This document shows, one piece after another, positions 1 to 10,839 of a stretch of DNA of 64,000 bases. The stretch is from contig JAKZHN010000036.1 of assembly GCA_037179335.1 (NCBI GenBank), forward strand, positions 1 through 64,000, read 5' to 3'. Position 1 is the stretch's first letter. Every line of letters starts with the position of its first letter. Source of the DNA: Cyclaneusma minus. Taxonomy: Eukaryota > Ascomycota > Leotiomycetes > Marthamycetales > Marthamycetaceae. The position numbers and the translations under genes are program-made. Under the pieces are notes generated by a model, which saw only the letters and a program-made list of their open reading frames with translations, did not search any database and had not been told where the DNA came from.

Positions 1-3000
1 TAGTCGTCGGAGCTGCCGCACCAGCTGTGGGAAGAACAGCAGTTACCGAAGGTGCTGCCTTGGCAGGTCTGGCCAGCTGAGCCGGCGCATGAGCCGTCCA
101 GAGAAATGGCACCAGACATGCTGGAGGTTTTGCGCAACAGCTTCTTCACCATGCTCGCAACAATCTCCGTCACACTTCTTCGAGCTTTGGGAATGCGCCG
201 CACCATCTTCACCGCGATCCTAGTCGCCAGCGTCGCCATGCCAGTCTACCACCAGCTGGTTTTGAACTGGCTCTCGCATGCCCACAAGAACCTCCCTGTC
301 GACCTCTTCCTCACCTTCGACTGGGGTGCGTTTGATATGAATAGCCTCCCGACAGCCGCCACCCTCCACTACTGCCAGTCAACCATGTTCAGCCCCACCC
401 TTACTGCGCTCTCGAGGCGCTTGGTGCACGGCACCAAGGTCTTACCCGGCTACAATCTACTTCACGCCGCTGACGATGACCACAATATTCGAAGTTTGTT
501 CTTACACAAAAGCGAAGGCCTCTTACTCAATGAATACAAGGTCGTTGGCGATGGGTCGATGTTGTGGGCTGAGTCGATTCTGAAGGATTTGCGGCTGCTG
601 AACAGCCTGTCGACCCCCACGAGATACCTATGTTGTGCCCTTATTCCCCTTGTCGTTGTCTTGGGATGGTTGGCGATCCGACGCATGATTGATGCCCGTG
701 TCGACGCGAGATTGGACCTCTTCCGCGACCAGCTTCTTCAAATTCAATACGAGCTTTGCGAACCGTCACCATATGAGACCACCGATCCGGCCCAATCACT
801 CGCCTTGATCCTTGTTTCCACCCACCTATCGAAGACAAATAGCCCCCGCATCGGTCGACAAGGAGCCACTACGACGCTACATCTTCTTGAACCCGGCAAT
901 GCTCCTGTTGTTCGGCAACCTCTATTGCTTGAGTGGTATCCTGTCTCAAGCGCTATTGTCACTACTGCTCGCTCAAACGCTCCCCATGCCTTCCCAGTCG
1001 GTATCATGCAAGCTCTGGCGTTTAGGTACCAGTTGGCGTGGATCCTGCGCGCGGCAGTCTCCTACCAGATGCCCACGCCCCGTCTTCTCGAATGGACTCA
1101 TANCGATGTTGTGGGCTGAGTCGATTCTGAAGGATTTGCGGCTGCTGAACAGCCTGTCGACCCCCACGAGATACCTATGTTGTGCCCTTATTCCCCTTGT
1201 CGTTGTCTTGGGATGGTTGGCGATCCGACGCATGATTGATGCCCGTGTCGACGCGAGATTGGACCTCTTCCGCGACCAGCTTCTTCAAATTCAATACGAG
1301 CTTTGCGAACCGTCACCATATGAGACCACCGATCCGGCCCAATCACTCGCCTTGATCCTTGTTTCCACCCACCTATCGAAGACAAATAGCCCCCGCATCG
1401 GTCGACAAGGAGCCACTACGACGCTACATCTTCTTGAACCCGGCAATGCTCCTGTTGTTCGGCAACCTCTATTGCTTGAGTGGTATCCTGTCTCAAGCGC
1501 TATTGTCACTACTGCTCGCTCAAACGCTCCCCATGCCTTCCCAGTCGGTATCATGCAAGCTCTGGCGTTTAGGTACCAGTTGGCGTGGATCCTGCGCGCG
1601 GCAGTCTCCTACCAGATGCCCACGCCCCGTCTTCTCGAATGGACTCATAACCTCAGCATCCCTACCACCGTCCTTCGCCGCGGCTTCCCCAACTAACGCG
1701 TTGCCGTCTCCGTCGAGAATATCCTCACGCTCCTAGCTGAGTGTACTCCGCGTGCGATCCGATACTACACCGAAAGTAACGGTCTTCTCCTCGAAGAAGC
1801 GATTTGCAACAAACGCCCGTGCCGTCACCAAGCGCCTTGCCACCTGGCAGAAGGCCACAGCAACGACTGCGACCCAGCCACGGATTGCCAAGAACCTTGC
1901 TGACGCGTTTATCCCAAAATTCCCAACTCTACCTGTCAGCACACCTGCGTCCGACCCTGCCATCAATGGTCAAACTGTGGACCGTGCCCCGTCTGCGCAG
2001 AAGCNTGTTGTTCGGCAACCTCTATTGCTTGAGTGGTATCCTGTCTCAAGCGCTATTGTCACTACTGCTTGCTCAAACGCTCCCCATGCCTTCCCAGTCG
2101 GTATCATGCAAGCTCTGGCGTTTAGGTACCAGTTGGCGTGGATCCTGCGCGCGGCAGTCTCCTACCAGATGCCCACGCCCCGTCTTCTCGAATGGACTCA
2201 TAACCTCAGGATCCCTACCACCGTCCTTCGCCGCGGCTTCCCCAACTAACGCGTTGCCGTCTCCGTCGAGAATATCCTCACGCTCCTAGCTGAGTGTACT
2301 CCGCGTGCGATCCGATACTACACCGAAAGTAACGGTCTTCTCCTCGAAGAAGCGATTTGCAACAAACGCCCGTGCCGTCACCAAGCGCCTTGCCACCTGG
2401 CAGAAGGCCACAGCAACGACTGCGATCCAGCCACGGATTGCCAAGAACCTTGCTGACGCGTTTATCCCAAAATTCCCAACTCTACCTGTCAGCACACCTG
2501 CGTCCGACCCTGCCATCAATGGTCAAACTGTGGACCGTGCCCCGTCTGCGCAGAAGCAAAAGGTCACCGCAACCACCGCGGTGGAAGACGAGGACGTAAG
2601 CGCAAGGAGGCCAAGGACAAGGAGACCAGGTTCAACCCCGCTGACGGAACGTTCACCAACACCAAAGAGTCCAATGGCAAGAGTGAGAACTCTGCGTCGA
2701 CAAGCAACACCGCACCCGGCACCACCACTGCCATGATCTCGTTCACTCTCGGCACGTCTCACAANACCGTCCTTCGCCGCGGCTTCCCCAACTAACGCGT
2801 TGCCGTCTCCGTCGAGAATATCCTCACGCTCCTAGCTGAGTGTACTCCGCGTGCGATCCGATACTACACCGAAAGTAACGGTCTTCTCCTCGAAGAAGCG
2901 ATTTGCAACAAACGCCCGTGCCGTCACCAAGCGCCTTGCCACCTGGCAGAAGGCCACAGCAACGACTGCGACCCAGCCACGGATTGCCAAGAACCTTGCT

Positions 3001-4988
3001 GACGCGTTTATCCCAAAATTCCCAACTCTACCTGTCAGCACACCTGCGTCCGACCCTGCCATCAATGGTCAAACTGTGGACCGTGCCCCGTCTGCGCAGA
3101 AGCAAAAGGTCACCGCAACCACCGCGGTGGAAGACGAGGACGTAAGCGCAAGGAGGCCAAGGACAAGGAGACCAGGTTCAACCCCGCTGACGGAACGTTC
3201 ACCAACACCAAAGAGTCCAATGGCAAGAGTGAGAACTCTGCGTCGACAAGCAACACCGCACCCGGCACCACCACTGCCATGATCTCGTTCACTCTCGGCA
3301 CGTCTCACAAGATGCGAATATTTGTCAACATGAATCTCCAGCACTCCATCCCGTCATTTGTCCTCTTCCGCACGCTCTTCTCATTTCTCACGCCCGCCAT
3401 CTTTATGACGCTCACTCTTCGCCGACGCCTGCCTCTCTTCCTGCCCGTCTTCACCGTCGCAACGATGCAGAACTGTCTCAAAGGTCTTGCGGTGACGTCG
3501 CAGAACGTTGTCAAGACACTGGTCGTCCGTCAAATCCAACCGCCTGTGAAAGTCCTACTTGAAGTATCAAAGAAAGCTCTTGCCAACAAGACTTTCTACC
3601 CACCCCGAGCTGCATTCCCGCCAACGTATCCAGCCAGCGCCCCAACCGAGACCCTCCTCCCACGCTCGCCCCGTCGGTCGACTATTTACTCGGTCAAAGA
3701 CGTCCTTTGCGGCAAGAGTTNCAACCCCGCTGACGGAACGTTCACCAACACCAAAGAGTCCAATGGCAAGAGTGAGAACTCTGCGTCGACAAGCAACACC
3801 GCACCCGGCACCACCACTGCCATGATCTCGTTCACTCTCGGCACGTCTCACAAGATGCGAATATTTGTCAACATGAATCTCCAGCACTCCATCCCGTCAT
3901 TTGTCCTCTTCCGCACGCTCTTCTCATTTCTCACGCCCGCCATCTTTATGACGCTCACTCTTCGCCGACGCCTGCCTCTCTTCCTGCCCGTCTTCACCGT
4001 CGCAACGATGCAGAACTGTCTCAAAGGTCTTGCGGTGACGTCGCAGAACGTTGTCAAGACACTGGTCGTCCGTCAAATCCAACCGCCTGTGAAAGTCCTA
4101 CTTGAAGTATCAAAGAAAGCTCTTGCCAACAAGACTTTCTACCCACCCCGAGCTGCATTCCCGCCAACGTATCCAGCCAGCGCCCCAACCGAGACCCTCC
4201 TCCCACGCTCGCCCCGTCGGTCGACTATTTACTCGGTCAAAGACGTCCTTTGCGGCAAGAGTTGTGCTTGGTGCGGACACAACTGCCAAGGACCGGAGCA
4301 CCTCACCCGTCGATGTGGCAAATGCCAAGTTTGCCATGACGGCGCACTGTTGCATAAAGGACGACTTTTCGCGAAGAACTCGGGTGGGCAGCCAGGCTGG
4401 CATGGGGCTCTCAAANACAAGATGCGAATATTTGTCAACATGAATCTCCAGCACTCCATCCCGTCATTTGTCCTCTTCCGCACGCTCTTCTCATTTCTCA
4501 CGCCCGCCATCTTTATGACGCTCACTCTTCGCCGACGCCTGCCTCTCTTCCTGCCCGTCTTCACCGTCGCAACGATGCAGAACTGTCTCAAAGGTCTTGC
4601 GGTGACGTCGCAGAACGTTGTCAAGACACTGGTCGTCCGTCAAATCCAACCGCCTGTGAAAGTCCTACTTGAAGTATCAAAGAAAGCTCTTGCCAACAAG
4701 ACTTTCTACCCACCCCGAGCTGCATTCCCGCCAACGTATCCAGCCAGCGCCCCAACCGAGACCCTCCTCCCACGCTCGCCCCGTCGGTCGACTATTTACT
4801 CGGTCAAAGACGTCCTTTGCGGCAAGAGTTGTGCTTGGTGCGGACACAACTGCCAAGGACCGGAGCACCTCACCCGTCGATGTGGCAAATGCCAAGTTTG
4901 CCATGACGGCGCACTGTTGCATAAAGGACGACTTTTCGCGAAGAACTCGGGTGGGCAGCCAGGCTGGCATGGGGCTCTCAAAGCCTGA
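1..4988 (+). pseudogene. Unrecognised membrane and cysteine-rich protein, decayed, 5' end outside window
   Basis: I do not recognise the family. After collapsing the contig overlaps, one long reading frame runs from the window edge to a TGA at 4986-4988, over roughly 740 codons. Only two internal stops break it: TAA at 1694-1696 and TGA at 1901-1903. Both recur in every overlapping contig, so they are not base-call errors. The first half has hydrophobic, possibly membrane-spanning segments (for example around 610-690). Around 1800-2000 come clustered cysteines, then a lysine/arginine-rich stretch (about 2580-2630). The 3' end (4253-4340) has a second cysteine group of the form CxxCxxxC...CxxCxxC that could bind zinc. 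The TAA fits CAA to TAA, a CpA-to-TpA change as in RIP. An intron skipping the stops is possible but I see no convincing splice pair. The gene ends about 35 bp from a truncated P450 in the opposite direction. Confidence 0.45.
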
Positions 4989-5009
4989 GTTTCTTCTCGT
5001 CTTTTCGCA

Positions 5010-8000
5010 GCACCGACCACCAGTCGGGATACAACTTTTCATCCGTATGCATGAACAGAGTCGTTATACTCACAGGTGTGCCCGCAGGAATCCGCCGGTT
5101 ACCATATTGCAACTCTCTATCTGGAGCAATGCGTGCCTGTCTTGTAGCAAGACCAGGACTCAGACGCAAACCTTCCATCAACACAGACGTCAAGTAAGGG
5201 AGCTTCTCCAAATCCCTCAGCTCCATCGTTTCGACAGGTTGAATACCGGAAATGACGCGAGAGAGTTCACGCCTCAACCGCTGGAGGATCTCTGGATTGC
5301 TGAAAACATGGTAAGAGACCAAGCGCAGAACAGCGGCGGTAGTCTCGAAGCCAGCACCTGTCGCAGCCATCACATCCTCGAAGANGCTTGGTGCGGACAC
5401 AACTGCCAAGGACCGGAGCACCTCACCCGTCGATGTGGCAAATGCCAAGTTTGCCATGACGGCGCACTGTTGCATAAAGGACGACTTTTCGCGAAGAACT
5501 CGGGTGGGCAGCCAGGCTGGCATGGGGCTCTCAAAGCCTGAGTTTCTTCTCGTCTTTTCGCAGCACCGACCACCAGTCGGGATACAACTTTTCATCCGTA
5601 TGCATGAACAGAGTCGTTATACTCACAGGTGTGCCCGCAGGAATCCGCCGGTTACCATATTGCAACTCTCTATCTGGAGCAATGCGTGCCTGTCTTGTAG
5701 CAAGACCAGGACTCAGACGCAAACCTTCCATCAACACAGACGTCAAGTAAGGGAGCTTCTCCAAATCCCTCAGCTCCATCGTTTCGACAGGTTGAATACC
5801 GGAAATGACGCGAGAGAGTTCACGCCTCAACCGCTGGAGGATCTCTGGATTGCTGAAAACATGGTAAGAGACCAAGCGCAGAACAGCGGCGGTAGTCTCG
5901 AAGCCAGCACCTGTCGCAGCCATCACATCCTCGAAGACACGCTCAAACGTCTTTTCTGATGGCGGAAGATGATTGGATGCCAGGATTTCGTGGACGATGG
6001 TGCGTGAATCGCTTTCTTTTGGGGATGACGAAGCAGCTTCTGCTAGAACTGCTTGAACGTCTTTTGCACTGTCCTAAATGCATCCTGGGGATTAGCAGGC
6101 ATGACTTGGTTGGTGCTGCATATTCAATTCCGGAGTAACAACTTACTTTGATATAGGTGAACCAGGCCTTTGTGCCGTCGTCAGCCACTTTCATAATCCN
6201 GCAGGAATCCGCCGGTTACCATATTGCAACTCTCTATCTGGAGCAATGCGTGCCTGTCTTGTAGCAAGACCAGGACTCAGACGCAAACCTTCCATCAACA
6301 CAGACGTCAAGTAAGGGAGCTTCTCCAAATCCCTCAGCTCCATCGTTTCGACAGGTTGAATACCGGAAATGACGCGAGAGAGTTCACGCCTCAACCGCTG
6401 GAGGATCTCTGGATTGCTGAAAACATGGTAAGAGACCAAGCGCAGAACAGCGGCGGTAGTCTCGAAGCCAGCACCTGTCGCAGCCATCACATCCTCGAAG
6501 ACACGCTCAAACGTCTTTTCTGATGGCGGAAGATGATTGGATGCCAGGATTTCGTGGACGATGGTGCGTGAATCGCTTTCTTTTGGGGATGACGAAGCAG
6601 CTTCTGCTAGAACTGCTTGAACGTCTTTTGCACTGTCCTAAATGCATCCTGGGGATTAGCAGGCATGACTTGGTTGGTGCTGCATATTCAATTCCGGAGT
6701 AACAACTTACTTTGATATAGGTGAACCAGGCCTTTGTGCCGTCGTCAGCCACTTTCATAATCCAGCTGTGGGGTATCGAGTTGAGAAAAGGGCCGAACTA
6801 GGGGATGTGTTTCGTCGTACGCTGAATGAAACCGGTGCTTTGGATTGCACCAGTCATTCCCGCATTGAAATCCTCGTGATCGAGGTCATGGTAACCTCTC
6901 CCTAGGATAAATTCGGTAGCAACATCTCGCGTAAATGCACTAATCGCCGCACCTAGATCTATAGTACTCTTCGAGCCGTCGCAGAATCCAGAAATCCGCT
7001 TGCAGAGCTTGGAAATATTGAGGCGAACTATATCTTGTTGACTGGCTACTCGTGCTTTCGAGAATAAGGGGCTCCATGGCTGCCGGCGGGCTTTGTGGAC
7101 ATCGTGGCCTGGAGTGCAGATAGTTGCGCCTTTGACAGAAAACGCATCGACGACCCAAGCGTACTTGTCCCATCGTCCTTCTTGGCGGAAGAGCTTTTCG
7201 TGGAAGCTTGGGTCGCTAACGTGGAGTTCGTAGGGACTTATGCGGACGATTTGACCTTTTCAGAAGTCAGGACCAAGTCAGAGCGTGCTGGTAAATTCCG
7301 AGAGAAATACAAGGCGCTGTAGGACGAGAAACGCTAGGGACAATGGGGCAGCAAAGCAGTAAGTAGGTACCATAGTTCTTGTGCATTTCTGCAATTNGGT
7401 GCTTTGGATTGCACCAGTCATTCCCGCATTGAAATCCTCGTGATCGAGGTCATGGTAACCTCTCCCTAGGATAAATTCGGTAGCAACATCTCGCGTAAAT
7501 GCACTAATCGCCGCACCTAGATCTGTAGTACTCTTCGAGCCGTCGCAGAATCCAGAAATCCGCTTGCAGAGCTTGGAAATATTGAGGCGAACTATATCTT
7601 GTTGACTGGCTACTCGTGCTTTCGAGAATAAGGGGCTCCATGGCTGCCGGCGGGCTTTGTGGACATCGTGGCCTGGAGTGCAGATAGTTGCGCCTTTGAC
7701 AGAAAACGCATCGACGACCCAAGCGTACTTGTCCCATCGTCCTTCTTGGCGGAAGAGCTTTTCGTGGAAGCTTGGGTCGCTAACGTGGAGTTCGTAGGGA
7801 CTTATGCGGACGATTTGACCTTTTCAGAAGTCAGGACCAAGTCAGAGCGTGCTGGTAAATTCCGAGAGAAATACAAGGCGCTGTAGGACGAGAAACGCTA
7901 GGGACAATGGGGCAGCAAAGCAGTAAGTAGGTACCATAGTTCTTGTGCATTTCTGCAATTTGAAACGTGTACTGGCCATTTTGGGAAACGTCGAAATACG

Positions 8001-9271
8001 CTTCGTAGTAACGCGTGATAGCTGCCAACCACGGACCTGGAAATCTAGCAAGAGGATGGAGAAATAGGCGGTAAANTAGTACTCTTCGAGCCGTCGCAGA
8101 ATCCAGAAATCCGCTTGCAGAGCTTGGAAATATTGAGGCGAACTATATCTTGTTGACTGGCTACTCGTGCTTTCGAGAATAAGGGGCTCCATGGCTGCCG
8201 GCGGGCTTTGTGGACATCGTGGCCTGGAGTGCAGATAGTTGCGCCTTTGACAGAAAACGCATCGACGACCCAAGCGTACTTGTCCCATCGTCCTTCTTGG
8301 CGGAAGAGCTTTTCGTGGAAGCTTGGGTCGCTAACGTGGAGTTCGTAGGGACTTATGCGGACGATTTGACCTTTTCAGAAGTCAGGACCAAGTCAGAGCG
8401 TGCTGGTAAATTCCGAGAGAAATACAAGGCGCTGTAGGACGAGAAACGCTAGGGACAATGGGGCAGCAAAGCAGTAAGTAGGTACCATAGTTCTTGTGCA
8501 TTTCTGCAATTTGAAACGTGTACTGGCCATTTTGGGAAACGTCGAAATACGCTTCGTAGTAACGCGTGATAGCTGCCAACCACGGACCTGGAAATCTAGC
8601 AAGAGGATGGAGAAATAGGCGGTAAAAAGCCAAACTGGCGAAATAGAANACTCTTCGAGCCGTCGCAGAATCCAGAAATCCGCTTGCAGAGCTTGGAAAT
8701 ATTGAGGCGAACTATATCTTGTTGACTGGCTACTCGTGCTTTCGAGAATAAGGGGCTCCATGGCTGCCGGCGGGCTTTGTGGACATCGTGGCCTGGAGTG
8801 CAGATAGTTGCGCCTTTGACAGAAAACGCATCGACGACCCAAGCGTACTTGTCCCATCGTCCTTCTTGGCGGAAGAGCTTTTCGTGGAAGCTTGGGTCGC
8901 TAACGTGGAGTTCGTAGGGACTTATGCGGACGATTTGACCTTTTCAGAAGTCAGGACCAAGTCAGAGCGTGCTGGTAAATTCCGAGAGAAATACAAGGCG
9001 CTGTAGGACGAGAAACGCTAGGGACAATGGGGCAGCAAAGCAGTAAGTAGGTACCATAGTTCTTGTGCATTTCTGCAATTTGAAACGTGTACTGGCCATT
9101 TTGGGAAACGTCGAAATACGCTTCGTAGTAACGCGTGATAGCTGCCAACCACGGACCTGGAAATCTAGCAAGAGGATGGAGAAATAGGCGGTAAAAAGCC
9201 AAACTGGCGAAATAGAAAGCGGCCGTCGCAGCGATATGGCGTCAGGACAGCAAATTCGTTATAGCTTCCAT
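5010..9271 (-). pseudogene. Cytochrome P450, 3'-truncated and with premature stops
   Basis: Read on the minus strand after collapsing overlaps. The likely ATG is at 9271, followed by a hydrophobic N-terminus and a proline-rich hinge (FLHPLARFPGPWL). The first intron runs from 9054 to 8940 (GT...AG). The next exon has the HVSDPSFHEKLF region and a KARRQPWSPLFSKARV segment. Further on are the I-helix oxygen-binding motif AGFETT (near 5900) and the K-helix ExxR motif as EGLR. These make it a fungal class II P450, resembling the trichodiene-oxygenase-like group by general appearance. Lesions: in-frame TGA at 9242-9244 (codon 10); TAG at 6798-6800 where a tryptophan is expected after KHIP, fitting CpA-to-TpA on the plus strand; and homology stops near 5020, shortly after HTDEKLYPD. 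The PERF region and the heme-ligand cysteine are therefore absent, and the product could not bind heme. Two independent contigs read through the break, so the truncation looks real. Confidence 0.85.
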
Positions 9272-10625
9272 GTCATTTTTTCGCCTTATTTTCTCGCATT
9301 TTCAAAAATGCTTCTCAGGTTTACCATTTGTCTTCGCTAGATGTCTCTGAGTTGGTGCTGTCATTGAAATCCACATCTCCTTTTCTGAAACGAGCCAAAG
9401 CTCCTTATCTTCGAGCCAGATCTTGGCTGTCAATTACCCCAAACTTCTACTACTGCAACCAGTCGTCCGAGAGCCCACCGCTCCGACTACCCTTCTGTCC
9501 TAGGACTTAGAAGATGCGGCTCTTTTGACAAGTTGGGAGTCCCGTGGACCAATAAAGCCGTCGTGGAACAAGAGAAGTTCGTCTGACAGCTGGCTCCGAG
9601 CGGACAGCTGCAGCTTGCCGTGCAGGGTCTATATTAGGTATACCGGCTACGCGCAGCTAGTTGCACTTGTGACTCTGAGGCGACAGTTTCCATCGGCCCT
9701 GTTCGCCTGATGAACCATAGCTGCGAAAAAGTCTCCCCATTTCCTGCTTGTCTCTGGATGAAGTTCCAGCAAGAGCACGCAGAAGCGCGGTGAAGCGATC
9801 TGGGATTTAGAAGCATGGTGGCTTCGAAGAACAGGTCGCCATGTACCTTCGATGGAACCATATCGACAAGCAAGTCATTGTCAAATTGCTCGAATTACTT
9901 CTGATTTCTCATTTGGTGCATTGGTTTTCAATCCTTCATTTCCATCTTCCTACTTCTGACCTGACTAAGATATCATATGTCCTTACAAATACAGACGTCG
10001 AAGAAATCCACGGGTATATACGGCTAGCAGTGGTCTAGCTCAAGCACAAGTACATATACATGAGCTTCGAGCTGCNGTTGGGAGTCCCGTGGACCAATAA
10101 AGCCGTCGTGGAACAAGAGAAGTTCGTCTGACAGCTGGCTCCGAGCGGACAGCTGCAGCTTGCCGTGCAGGGTCTATATTAGGTATACCGGCTACGCGCA
10201 GCTAGTTGCACTTGTGACTCTGAGGCGACAGTTTCCATCGGCCCTGTTCGCCTGATGAACCATAGCTGCGAAAAAGTCTCCCCATTTCCTGCTTGTCTCT
10301 GGATGAAGTTCCAGCAAGAGCACGCAGAAGCGCGGTGAAGCGATCTGGGATTTAGAAGCATGGTGGCTTCGAAGAACAGGTCGCCATGTACCTTCGATGG
10401 AACCATATCGACAAGCAAGTCATTGTCAAATTGCTCGAATTACTTCTGATTTCTCATTTGGTGCATTGGTTTTCAATCCTTCATTTCCATCTTCCTACTT
10501 CTGACCTGACTAAGATATCATATGTCCTTACAAATACAGACGTCGAAGAAATCCACGGGTATATACGGCTAGCAGTGGTCTAGCTCAAGCACAAGTACAT
10601 ATACATGAGCTTCGAGCTGCCCTTG
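9272..10625. other. Region upstream of the P450, no convincing gene
   Basis: About 800 bp of unique sequence once the 9532-10075 / 10077-10620 overlap is collapsed. It would be the P450 promoter side. A minus-strand reading frame of 79 codons (9634-9873, repeated at 10179-10418) begins with an apparently protein-like stretch (VPSKVHGDLFFEATMLLNP) but then looks random. It may be a fragment of a decayed gene I cannot name. Confidence 0.35.
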
Positions 10626-10839
10626 TCCAACCACCATTCCAACCCCGCATTCTTCCATCATCAAGACAGCAGAAATCCCCGGCGTCGTCTCATCAGGCCG
10701 CGGCGCCTAGCAGGAACAGAAGCGGCGGGATCACTTCCCGTAGGACTGTACAGTGTAAGTGATTGTTCCAAAGTCACTACTTCGTTGTCGAAGCAGCCAA
10801 TAGCTAGTAATTTATCCAAATCCCATGCTTAATTATTAT

